A stretch of DNA of 35,023 nucleotides from Clostridium sp. (GTDB lineage: Bacteria > Bacillota > Clostridia > Lachnospirales > Lachnospiraceae). Below the pieces are notes generated by a model. It saw nothing but the letters and a program-made list of their open reading frames with translations. It made no database searches and had not been told where the DNA came from. A program made the translations under genes and the position numbers. The number at the start of each line of letters is the position of its first letter. The stretch's first letter is position 1. Of this stretch, positions 1-7,257 are shown piece after piece. The stretch is from NCBI GenBank assembly GCA_023664325.1, contig JAMPFS010000024.1:13378-48400 (forward strand), in the 5' to 3' direction.

Positions 1-70
1 TGCTTGTACAATTGCCCCCCAACCATTCGCCTTATGGACTGACGTCCTACAGGCTCATGTTTGTTTATCC

Positions 71-124
71 AGCAAATAAACAGCTATCTATGTCTGCAAG
101 CAGCCAAGATAGCTGTTTATTGCT
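71..124. repeat. Long near-perfect hairpin
   Basis: AATAAACAGCTATCT (75-89) is repeated inverted at 107-121. AGC/GCT at the outer ends extends the pairing past a one-base bulge, and the loop is 17 nt. No run of T follows on either strand, so it is not a classical intrinsic terminator. It could be an RNA processing signal, a terminator-like structure for an off-window gene, or a palindromic protein site. Confidence 0.7.
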
Positions 125-317
125 GGAACTATTGTATCACATTTTGGAAGAATCGGAAAGACGACATATAGTAAATTATTTTGTGCAAAACACTAGTTAT
201 AGATTTTTTTGATATATGGCTTTGAATTGTAGCTGTTTAAAGGGTTGTAAGAAAAGCAGGATTTTTGCAAGGCGACCGACCAACAAACTTGTTGAAAATA
301 TTGATAAGAATTTTAGT

Positions 318-374
318 CATGAGCAAAACTCATTATTCCAAAATCCAGTTGTGAAAACTTAAATTTTGCTCATG
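318..374. repeat. Short palindromic repeat copy
   Basis: A perfect 11-bp inverted repeat, CATGAGCAAAA (318-328) and TTTTGCTCATG (364-374), encloses 35 nt. The inside carries CCAAAATCCAGTTG (338-351) and GTGAAAAC. Both blocks recur in the longer copy at 476-604, where about 80 nt separate them. It therefore looks like an internally shortened member of that family, or an empty target site. Confidence 0.65.
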
Positions 375-405
375 GTTATAGGAATTTTCAAAAGAGGTTG
401 TAAAA

Positions 406-421
406 TGTTTCACGTGAAACA
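406..421. promoter_or_regulatory. parS: parS centromere-like site
   Basis: TGTTTCACGTGAAACA is an exact match to the bacterial parS consensus bound by ParB/Spo0J (TGTTNCACGTGAAACA). The palindrome extends with AAAA on the left and TTTT on the right, giving a perfect 24-bp palindrome (402-425). In Bacillota, ParB loads at such sites and recruits condensin to segregate the origin region. The site is intergenic, between two palindromic repeats. I saw no second copy in the window. Confidence 0.93.
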
Positions 422-475
422 TTTTATAAGTTTATCGGAACTTCAATGTTTTTTAGACATTTACAAAAACGTACT

Positions 476-604
476 ATTTCCAAAATCCAGTTGCACAATA
501 TAGACAATATCGCAAGCAAGGCATGTCTTACGCTCGTGCTCGGCTGTGATTTGTGCCTATATTGTACAATGGGCAGTTGTGAAAACAGAGTTTTGCTCAT
601 GGCT
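476..604. repeat. Palindromic repeat element, long copy
   Basis: TTGCACAATATAGACA (491-506) and TGCCTATATTGTACAA (554-569) are inverted copies with two mismatches. They are bordered by CCAAAATCCAGTTG (480-493) on the left and CAGTTGTGAAAAC plus TTTTGCTCATG (574-601) on the right. The same sequence blocks make up the element at 20175-20382. The right end overlaps the last codons of pyrC, so the stem-loop could also end pyrC transcription. Exact element borders are uncertain. Confidence 0.65.
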
Positions 605-2000
605 ATTTTTTATAAATAACTTTACCATTGCAAATCGTATATTGAATTTCACCGATAAGTTTTTTGCCCTTGAAAGGTGAATTGGATGATTTTGAACAGA
701 AGCTATCTACAGTATATGAGTTTTCATTGAAAATTACCAAATCAGCCGGGCCATTTTCCGCAAGATAGCCACAATCTAAATGATACAGAACTGCCGGATT
801 GATAGTCATTTTTTCCAGTAGTTCCATATAAGATAAATGACCTTCTTTTACAAGATTGGTGATTCCAAGTGCGAGAGCAGTTTCCAATCCGATAATACCA
901 CTTGGCGCATCTGTTATAGGTTTTGCTTTTTCTTCCAAACTATGTGGCGCATGGTCTGTGGCAATAATGTCAATTGTGTTGTCCTTTAGACCGTGGATGA
1001 TTGCCTGGCGGTCATTTTCTGTACGAAGCGGTGGATTCATTTTTGCCATCGTTCCATGTTCTATCACTGCATCTTCTGTCAAAGAAAAATGATGAGGTGT
1101 TGCTTCTGCATGAATATTGATTTTTTGTGCTGTTTCCATCGGGATAATTTGCAAAAAAGAATTATCGGATTCCGAGATATCTGTAATATCTTCTTTTGTT
1201 TTTGCAAGTGGGAGAGTAAGGTTATTCTTTTTAACCACTTCAAGCTTTGCCTGTCTAACCAGTTCCACTCCTTCCCGTGTACTGATGTGTTGAATATTAA
1301 TTGGTGCCTCTAATTCAACTGCCAGGCTTAAATCTCTGGCAATCAGATCAATTTCTGCTGCTCGTGGAGAACCGACGATATCATAGTGGGCAGATGCTTT
1401 TCCATGATTGACCCCATTGTTGGAAATCAATTCCGGATTTTCCTCATGAAAGCTTAAAGGCATTGATAATCTTTTTGCCTGTTTCATGGCTTCGATTACC
1501 ACGGTTTCATGCATCATTGGAATGCCATCATCTGTAAAACCGACTGCGCCTGAATTTTTTAACGAGTCCATATCTGTTAAAAGTTCACCCTTTAATTCTT
1601 TTGTAATCGTAGCACAGGTAAACACATGGATATCGGTTTGCTCGCCCTTGTCAATAACATATTTTAAAGTTTCAGTATTATCAACAGCAGGTTTAGTATT
1701 CGCCATAAGAACGACCGTAGTGAAACCGCCTTTTGCGGCAGCCTTTGCACCGGTAAAAATATCTTCTTTGTAAGTAAACCCGGGATCACGAAAATGTACA
1801 TGCACATCTACAAGACCTGGCGCAACGATCATATTGTCCGCATAGATAGTCTGTAAATCTTTCTGTTCTTCCTCGGTCAAATCAGTCTCGATAATAAAGG
1901 AGTCGATTTTGATGATCTTATTGTCTTTCATTAAAATATCAAAAATACCGTTGCGTCCGGACTTTGGATCCAAAACATATCCATTTTTTATTAATAGCAT
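603..2000 (-). CDS. pyrC: Dihydroorotase
   Basis: Cyclises carbamoyl-aspartate to dihydroorotate in cytosolic pyrimidine synthesis. The zinc-binding H67-x-H69 lies in the VDVHVHFRDPG block, followed by GFTTVVLMANTKP, QHISTREGVELVR, HAEATPHHF and IIATDHAPH, which mark a type I (class I) dihydroorotase. At 465 residues it is longer than the usual roughly 430. The excess is a stretch of about 40 residues (about 253-293) between VRQAK and INIHAEATPHH that looks like a flexible charged insert. The gene is last in the dacF-kinase-argS-pyrC operon, 16 bp after argS. A palindromic repeat abuts its 3' end. The family assignment is firm; the role of the insert is unknown. Confidence 0.95.
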   Translation of the reverse strand: MLLIKNGYVLDPKSGRNGIFDILMKDNKIIKIDSFIIETDLTEEEQKDLQTIYADNMIVAPGLVDVHVHFRDPGFTYKEDIFTGAKAAAKGGFTTVVLMANTKPAVDNTETLKYVIDKGEQTDIHVFTCATITKELKGELLTDMDSLKNSGAVGFTDDGIPMMHETVVIEAMKQAKRLSMPLSFHEENPELISNNGVNHGKASAHYDIVGSPRAAEIDLIARDLSLAVELEAPINIQHISTREGVELVRQAKLEVVKKNNLTLPLAKTKEDITDISESDNSFLQIIPMETAQKINIHAEATPHHFSLTEDAVIEHGTMAKMNPPLRTENDRQAIIHGLKDNTIDIIATDHAPHSLEEKAKPITDAPSGIIGLETALALGITNLVKEGHLSYMELLEKMTINPAVLYHLDCGYLAENGPADLVIFNENSYTVDSFCSKSSNSPFKGKKLIGEIQYTICNGKVIYKK

Positions 2001-2016
2001 AATTTAAACCTTTCTT

Positions 2017-3711
2017 TTACATCTGCTCCGGACATTGGATTCCTAATAAGTCAAGGGCATTTTTTAATATATTTTTTGTCAGGTACACAAGTTTTACTCT
2101 TGCATTTCTGACAGCATCATCCTCTACATTAATACGGCATGCGGTGTAAAAATGGGAAAGGGATTGTGCTACATCCATCGCAAAGCGCGCCACAACACAT
2201 GGTTCATATTTATCTGCGGCATCTAAAACCACCTGTGGGAAGCGGCTGATTTCTTTTATCAGGGCAATCGCTTCCTCGTCTAACAGCTTGCTGTAATCAA
2301 TGTCGGCAGTCGGATTAAAATCTGCCACATTGCGCAGGATGCTTGCACACCGGACATAGGCGAACTGAACATAAGGGCCGGTCTCACCGTCAAAGTTCAA
2401 CACCTTGTCCCATTTAAAGGAAACGTCCTTAATTCTCTGATTATATAAATCATGGAAAATAATTGCTCCAACACCAATGATTCTGGCTACTTCGTCTTTA
2501 TCTGTCAGAGAAGGATTCTTCTCTTCAATGGTAGCCTTTACCTTTTCAATTGCCTCATTCAAAATATCTTCGGCATAAATGACATTGCCGTTTCTTGTAG
2601 AGAGCTTTGCGCCTTCTAAGCTTACCAGACCATAAGGAATATGGACTAAAGAATCCTTTGCCCATTCATTTCCCAATAATTCGACTACTTTAAATACCTG
2701 TGCAAAATGCAGCTTCTGTTCCTGACCGGTAACATACAGGCATTTTTCAAAATTCCAGGTTTCTTTCCGGTAAAAAATGGCAGCAAGATCCCTTGTGGCA
2801 TAAATAGAACTGCCGTCTTTTTTTGTGATGAGGCAGGGAGCCATATTGTATTCTTCTAAATCTACAATTTTGGCACCCTCGCTTTCCTTCAATAAATCAG
2901 CGTCTTCCAAACGTTTTACGACATCAGCGGTCTTGTCACGGTAGAAGCTTTCTCCAAGATAATGGTCAAATTCCATTCCAAGCAGCTCATAAGTTCCTTT
3001 GTATTCCTTTAAACTGATATCTACAAACCACTGCCAGATATCAAGCGCTTCCTTGTTGCCATGTTCCATCTGGGTAAACCAGTCCCTTGCCTGATCATTC
3101 AAAGAATCATCCTGTTCCGCTTCTTCATGGAACTTTACATAGAGGCGCATCAATTCTGCAACGCCATCTTTTTCGACAGACTCTTTGTTTCCCCATGCCT
3201 TGTATGCCACAATCAGTTTCCCGAACTGTGTACCCCAGTCGCCGAGATGATTAATCCGTTCAACCTGATACCCCAGCATACGGTATATCTTATAGAGGGA
3301 ATTACCAATAATCGTGGTACGCAGATGCCCCACATGAAAATTTTTTGCCACATTGGGAGAGGAATAATCAATACAAATGGTTTTACCGTTTCCAATCGTG
3401 GAAGAACCGAAGTTCTCTGTTAAGGCAGTTTCCATCATGGATTTTACAAACATTTCTTTCTTGAGGAAGAAATTGAGATATGCCCCTTTTACTTCGAGAC
3501 GGTCGATAATATCTATATCTGCTTTGTTGATTTTCTCTGCAATGTCGGCAGCTATCATAGGTGGTGCTTTTCTTAAAGTCTTTGCAAGCTGAAAACAGGG
3601 AAATGCAAAATCTCCCATATCAGCCTTTGGCGGTATCTCCAAAATATTTGCTACGGTTTCTCTGTCCAACTCTGTGACAGATGCTATTAAGTCAATAATC
3701 TGATCTTTCAT
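2017..3711 (-). CDS. argS: Arginyl-tRNA synthetase
   Basis: Class I aminoacyl-tRNA synthetase that charges tRNA-Arg in the cytoplasm. The N-terminal additional domain of ArgRS is present. The HIGH-type signature reads FHVGHLRTT after SSPNVAKN, and the block NHLGDWGTQFGKL is typical of ArgRS. The KMSKS loop is the degenerate GAKLSTRNGN form usual in this enzyme. The C-terminal helical anticodon-binding domain ends in ALDLLGIQCPEQM. The length of 564 residues is normal. There is no T-box leader: the gap to the upstream kinase gene is 28 bp, so expression probably comes from the dacF promoter or from within the kinase gene. Confidence 0.97.
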   Translation of the reverse strand: MKDQIIDLIASVTELDRETVANILEIPPKADMGDFAFPCFQLAKTLRKAPPMIAADIAEKINKADIDIIDRLEVKGAYLNFFLKKEMFVKSMMETALTENFGSSTIGNGKTICIDYSSPNVAKNFHVGHLRTTIIGNSLYKIYRMLGYQVERINHLGDWGTQFGKLIVAYKAWGNKESVEKDGVAELMRLYVKFHEEAEQDDSLNDQARDWFTQMEHGNKEALDIWQWFVDISLKEYKGTYELLGMEFDHYLGESFYRDKTADVVKRLEDADLLKESEGAKIVDLEEYNMAPCLITKKDGSSIYATRDLAAIFYRKETWNFEKCLYVTGQEQKLHFAQVFKVVELLGNEWAKDSLVHIPYGLVSLEGAKLSTRNGNVIYAEDILNEAIEKVKATIEEKNPSLTDKDEVARIIGVGAIIFHDLYNQRIKDVSFKWDKVLNFDGETGPYVQFAYVRCASILRNVADFNPTADIDYSKLLDEEAIALIKEISRFPQVVLDAADKYEPCVVARFAMDVAQSLSHFYTACRINVEDDAVRNARVKLVYLTKNILKNALDLLGIQCPEQM

Positions 3712-3739
3712 GTTTTTTCCTTTCTATTTATACGGATAG

Positions 3740-4873
3740 CTACTTGACCGGGAAGGAGAATCTCACATTTGTACCGGATATCAAATCTCCCGTAATCTTC
3801 AGCTTACCATCCAATTGATAAATCGTCTCGTGAAGTTTATGCAGTCCGCTCGACCAGTCAGAGCGCTCAAGATAATCTTCGGGGATTCCCACACCATTAT
3901 CGTTCACATATACATCTATTAGCCGGCTGCTGATAAATATCTTAGCGGTCAGCTTATTGGCATTGGAATGTTTAAATACATTATCAAATACTTCCTTAAT
4001 CATACCCACTAAACGGAACGTAATCACAGATGGAAGCTGAATGTCATGCTCCGTGCAGTCACAGGATGCATCAATCATACATTCCGGATGGGCATCCCGG
4101 TAGCGGTCAATCAATTTATTGACCTGATCCCAGATTGGCTGTTTGGCATCAATATTGTAATTCAAATTTTCCAGCATGCCGTCAATTGCTGTGAGGATGG
4201 ATTTGGAAGAGTTGTGTAATTCCTCTAAGGTGATTCTGGCTCTTGCCACATCTGAATGAAGCAGCCATTTCAAGACATCCATTTTATTGATATTTGCAAT
4301 CAACTCCTGTTTTACATTCTGGTCTAAGGCAGATGCTAAATGATAATGTTCATAATCTTCTAACATTAACAGGTTGTAGCCGTGGTAAGATTTGGATTCA
4401 CTATCTTCTGTTTCAATAAATTCAATGGCATTATCTTCTATTTGGGAGTCGTCGTCCTCGTGATTTTTCCCTACTAAAACAGTATGAATGCATTTGCCTG
4501 CTTTCGACAGCATTTCAACCTGTTCTTTGTAAAACAGAATATCCTGCTCCAATTGGGAAATCCGGTTTTCCAGGCTTTGTTTGGCATCCGTTAAATCCTG
4601 GATCTGCATTTCAATCTGCCGCCCTTTGGTAATGGTAGAGTCGCTTCCCTCTCTGGCAATCGGTGAAAAAACATTGCGGCGGTTGTCAATATGATAGGTA
4701 TATAAATCCCTGGTTTTTTCTAAGGTCTCTATTTGTACATCCAACTCAAAAAGCTCGGTCTTAAGCCCCTGCACCAGTTCCAAGTTGCTGACATAAGTAT
4801 GGTTAAAATAGTCAAGTGTCTTAGAATTCGCTTCCTCTATGATGTTGAGTGGATTCATTTCTTCATTTGCCAT
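3740..4873 (-). CDS. Cytoplasmic DegS/NarX-like sensor histidine kinase
   Basis: The 377-residue protein has no membrane segment. Residues 30-125 are mostly predicted coiled coil, followed by an acidic linker (about 138-160). A HisKA_3-like helix, ARARITLEELHNSSKS, offers H220 as phosphoacceptor. A C-terminal HATPase domain follows, with an N-box (MIKEVFDNVFKHS) and a G1 box (DNGVGIP) and SGLHKLHE near the G2 position. This layout resembles soluble DegS-type kinases that phosphorylate LuxR-type regulators. No response regulator gene is adjacent, so it is an orphan. It sits between dacF (25 bp) and argS (28 bp) in one operon. The N-box is somewhat divergent, so activity is not assured. Its signal and target are unknown. 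Confidence 0.75.
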   Translation of the reverse strand: MANEEMNPLNIIEEANSKTLDYFNHTYVSNLELVQGLKTELFELDVQIETLEKTRDLYTYHIDNRRNVFSPIAREGSDSTITKGRQIEMQIQDLTDAKQSLENRISQLEQDILFYKEQVEMLSKAGKCIHTVLVGKNHEDDDSQIEDNAIEFIETEDSESKSYHGYNLLMLEDYEHYHLASALDQNVKQELIANINKMDVLKWLLHSDVARARITLEELHNSSKSILTAIDGMLENLNYNIDAKQPIWDQVNKLIDRYRDAHPECMIDASCDCTEHDIQLPSVITFRLVGMIKEVFDNVFKHSNANKLTAKIFISSRLIDVYVNDNGVGIPEDYLERSDWSSGLHKLHETIYQLDGKLKITGDLISGTNVRFSFPVK

Positions 4874-4898
4874 GTGTTATCCTCGTATGGTTATTTGT

Positions 4899-6329
4899 TT
4901 AAAAGTAGTAGTCGTTATCCCGCCGATGGTTTCTGCGCTGTCTCCGGTAATTCCGTCTCCGGCGGCCACGCCTGTAATTTCGCGCAATCGTGGTTATCAG
5001 CAGATAAATCAGTAAAACAACAGTGAAAGCGCCAATCACACACAAAATGCCAAGACCAATTTTGCCAAGTATTTTCTTGAGGTTGGATTTGGGTTTTTCC
5101 TCTTCCTTGTCCTGTGTCATTTTAGAAGAAAGCAGTGGAGTCGAACTGGTAATCGGAGTAGACCCAATCTGCTCATCATTAAATGAAAAGACGATTTCGC
5201 CTAATACATTGTCCTTTGCTTCGTCATATAGATTTATCGTTTTTACAATTTGTGTAGTGTCCAGATACTTGTTAATGAGAATGGAATAATCCTTATCAAC
5301 CACAAGATCCACCATGTCGTGGCTAAGACTTGTATAATAATTATCCAAAACGCTGTTTATATCTTCTGTGTTGGTTTTTTCTGAATTAAAGGAAAAATCA
5401 GACAAAGGATAAAAATAGGTGTAGTTGTTGTAACAGTAATTATAAAGCGCTCTGGTATCCGTATAAGCGCGGGTATTGCCATCGCAATCCAGAATAATAC
5501 AAATAAGCTCAAGACCATCTTTTTTGGCAAAGGTTGCAAGTGTATTATTTGCCTTGCTCGTATAACCGGTTTTACCGCCTTCACAGTACTCGTAATAAGC
5601 GGATTCAGCAGGATTAATCATTTTGTTACCGTTCCAGAGAGGTCTTGTTTCATCTGCTAAATTTGTCTCCGGCACCGTATAGCTTAGGGTTCCGGCTAAT
5701 TCACGAAACTGCTCATATTCTATCGCCTTTTTGGTGATAAGCGCCATATCGTAGGCAGTGGTGTAATGGTCATCATCATGAAGGCCGTTTGGCGTGACAA
5801 AATGCGTATCTTCACAGCCAAGCTCTGCCGCTTTGTCATTCATCATTTTTGAGAAATTATCAATGTCGCCGCCCACATATTCTGCAATGGCATAAGCGCA
5901 TTCGTTTGCGGATTTTACCATAGTCGCATACATCAAATCGCCTATCGTAACCTTTTCACCGACATCCAGGCCGATTAGCGTGCTGTCACGGTCAACACCC
6001 CAGATGGCATTTTCTGTCATGGTGATGGTTTCGTTAAAATCCACGCCTGCTTCAATAGCGAGCATTGTCGTCATAATCTTTGTGATACTGGCAGGGTATT
6101 TTCTCTCATGGGCATTTTTTTCATAGAGAATCTGACCGGTAGCTGCATCCATGATAATGGCAGCATTTGCGACCAAATCCGGCTCTCTTGTGGGATCATC
6201 GGGATATTCGGTTGTCTCAGGATGTTCCGTCGTTGCTTCTTCTCCGTCTTCCAAACCTGTCGCCTGGACGGGAAGCACATAGGTAAACATCAGTAAAAGT
6301 GCCAGAAAAATGGCAGCCATTTTTTTCAT
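4899..6329 (-). CDS. dacF: D-alanyl-D-alanine carboxypeptidase with cationic tail
   Basis: A penicillin-binding protein of the DacF/PBP5 group (peptidase family S11) that trims the terminal D-Ala from peptidoglycan stem peptides outside the membrane. I place the start at 6329 because AAAGGAG lies 8 nt upstream; this gives 476 residues with a signal peptide (MKKMAAIFLALLL onward). Catalytic motifs are SITK (S81, K84), SAN in VKSANECAYA and KTG in GGKTGYTSK. Unlike usual family members, which end in an amphipathic helix, this one ends in a strong membrane helix and a roughly 25-residue Arg-rich cytoplasmic tail. It is first in a four-gene operon. Confidence 0.9.
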   Translation of the reverse strand: MKKMAAIFLALLLMFTYVLPVQATGLEDGEEATTEHPETTEYPDDPTREPDLVANAAIIMDAATGQILYEKNAHERKYPASITKIMTTMLAIEAGVDFNETITMTENAIWGVDRDSTLIGLDVGEKVTIGDLMYATMVKSANECAYAIAEYVGGDIDNFSKMMNDKAAELGCEDTHFVTPNGLHDDDHYTTAYDMALITKKAIEYEQFRELAGTLSYTVPETNLADETRPLWNGNKMINPAESAYYEYCEGGKTGYTSKANNTLATFAKKDGLELICIILDCDGNTRAYTDTRALYNYCYNNYTYFYPLSDFSFNSEKTNTEDINSVLDNYYTSLSHDMVDLVVDKDYSILINKYLDTTQIVKTINLYDEAKDNVLGEIVFSFNDEQIGSTPITSSTPLLSSKMTQDKEEEKPKSNLKKILGKIGLGILCVIGAFTVVLLIYLLITTIARNYRRGRRRRNYRRQRRNHRRDNDYYF

Positions 6330-6367
6330 GTAATATACTCCTTTACCCAATAAACATAATTAATTCC

Positions 6368-6396
6368 ATTTTATTATATCTAAAGAAAGGTGTCAA
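6368..6396 (-). promoter_or_regulatory. Promoter of dacF operon
   Basis: On the minus strand, TTGACA (complement of 6391-6396) and TAAAAT (complement of 6368-6373) are spaced by 17 nt, a good vegetative sigma-A type promoter. It lies about 40 nt upstream of the dacF start and would drive dacF, the kinase, argS and pyrC. Confidence 0.7.
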
Positions 6397-6480
6397 CCTT
6401 TGAGCCGCTTGAAAACAAAATGTTTTACATGTTTTTGCATTTTTTGCCGCAGGTATTGCCATGCGTGGAAAAAGGAAAAT

Positions 6481-6510
6481 TTGTAATTTTATTATAAGAA
6501 AAAGTATGAT
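6481..6510 (+). promoter_or_regulatory. Likely promoter of trmB
   Basis: TTGTAA (6481-6486) and TATGAT (6505-6510) are 18 nt apart, divergent from the dacF promoter. A transcript starting here would have an approximately 90-nt leader with a perfect 9-bp inverted repeat, TCAGCCATG (6524-6532) and CATGGCTGA (6569-6577). Confidence 0.5.
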
Positions 6511-6606
6511 ATGATGTAACAGATCAGCCATGTAAATAAACGGTGCAGTTGCATGACGTATGGATAGGCATGGCTGAATTGTAACGACGGAAAAGGGGAT
6601 AGGAAG

Positions 6607-7248
6607 ATGCGGCTTAGAAATGTACCGGGCTCCAGAGATATGATTGCGACGAGCTGTTTTACCATAAAAGATGAGACGGCGTGTAAAGGAAAATGGAATG
6701 AGATATTTGGTAACGATCATCCCATCTATATCGAAGTTGGCATGGGCAAGGGGCAGTTTATCATGACGTTGGCAGGTCAGCATCCGGATATCAATTATGT
6801 GGGAATTGAGAAGTATTCATCTGTGTTAGTGCGCGCCATTGAAAAGCAGGAGGAGCTTAATCTGCCAAATCTTTACTTTATCCGTATGGAGGCGGAATAT
6901 ATTGCAGATGTATTTGCGCCGGATGAGGTAAGCGGCATTTATCTCAATTTCTCGGATCCGTGGCCGAAAGACCGTCATGCCAAAAGGCGTCTCACTTCCG
7001 TACCGTTTTTGGAGCGGTATGAAAAGATATTGAAAAAAGACGGTCATGTTGTTTTTAAAACGGATAACAGGGATTTGTTTGAATTTTCTTTAGGGCAGGT
7101 GGAGGAGGCAGACCATTGGAAGCTTTTAAACCATACCTTTGATCTGCACCACTCGGAGTATGCGGATGGAAATGTAATGACGGAATATGAAACCCGTTTT
7201 GTGGAGAAGGGAAATGCCATCTGCCGGATGGAGATTATACAGGAATAA
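6607..7248 (+). CDS. trmB: tRNA (guanine-N7-)-methyltransferase
   Basis: Uses S-adenosylmethionine to methylate G46 in the variable loop of tRNAs. The Rossmann SAM-binding motif reads VEVGMGKGQFI and is followed by INYVGIEKYSSVLVRAIEK. The TrmB signature NFSDPWPKDRHAKRRLT is intact, as is the later block FKTDNRDLFEFSL. The length of 213 residues is normal for bacterial TrmB. An AAGGGGATAGGAAG ribosome-binding region precedes the ATG. The gene appears monocistronic: it is divergent from dacF and convergent with the XRE regulator, with a 9-bp gap to that gene's stop and no clear terminator between them. Confidence 0.96.
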   Translation: MRLRNVPGSRDMIATSCFTIKDETACKGKWNEIFGNDHPIYIEVGMGKGQFIMTLAGQHPDINYVGIEKYSSVLVRAIEKQEELNLPNLYFIRMEAEYIADVFAPDEVSGIYLNFSDPWPKDRHAKRRLTSVPFLERYEKILKKDGHVVFKTDNRDLFEFSLGQVEEADHWKLLNHTFDLHHSEYADGNVMTEYETRFVEKGNAICRMEIIQE

Positions 7249-7257
7249 CATATTTAC

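Larger units (their letters stand above)
1..602. other. Gene-free region with hairpin, parS and palindromic repeats
   Basis: I see no credible gene here. The only ORF of any length (12-212) has no ribosome binding site and runs through a long hairpin. The region holds a hairpin (71-124), a short palindromic repeat (318-374), a parS site (406-421) and a longer palindromic repeat of the same family (about 476-604) that reaches the 3' end of pyrC. Positions 125-317 are AT-rich and I recognise nothing in them. The first 70 bases may belong to the upstream region of a gene outside the window. Confidence 0.7.

Noticed and set aside
61..72. DnaA-box-like TTATCCAGC near parS, considered as part of oriC
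   Set aside because: Only 7 of 9 positions match and there is no cluster of boxes.
12..212. ORF of 66 codons at the left edge
   Set aside because: No ribosome binding site, runs through a long hairpin, and the translation is not protein-like.
3712..3739. Possible T-box or other leader for argS
   Set aside because: The gap to the upstream gene is only 28 bp, too short for a riboswitch.
6343..6783. 146-codon minus-strand ORF between dacF and trmB
   Set aside because: Covers the divergent promoters and the 5' part of trmB; composition is not protein-like.
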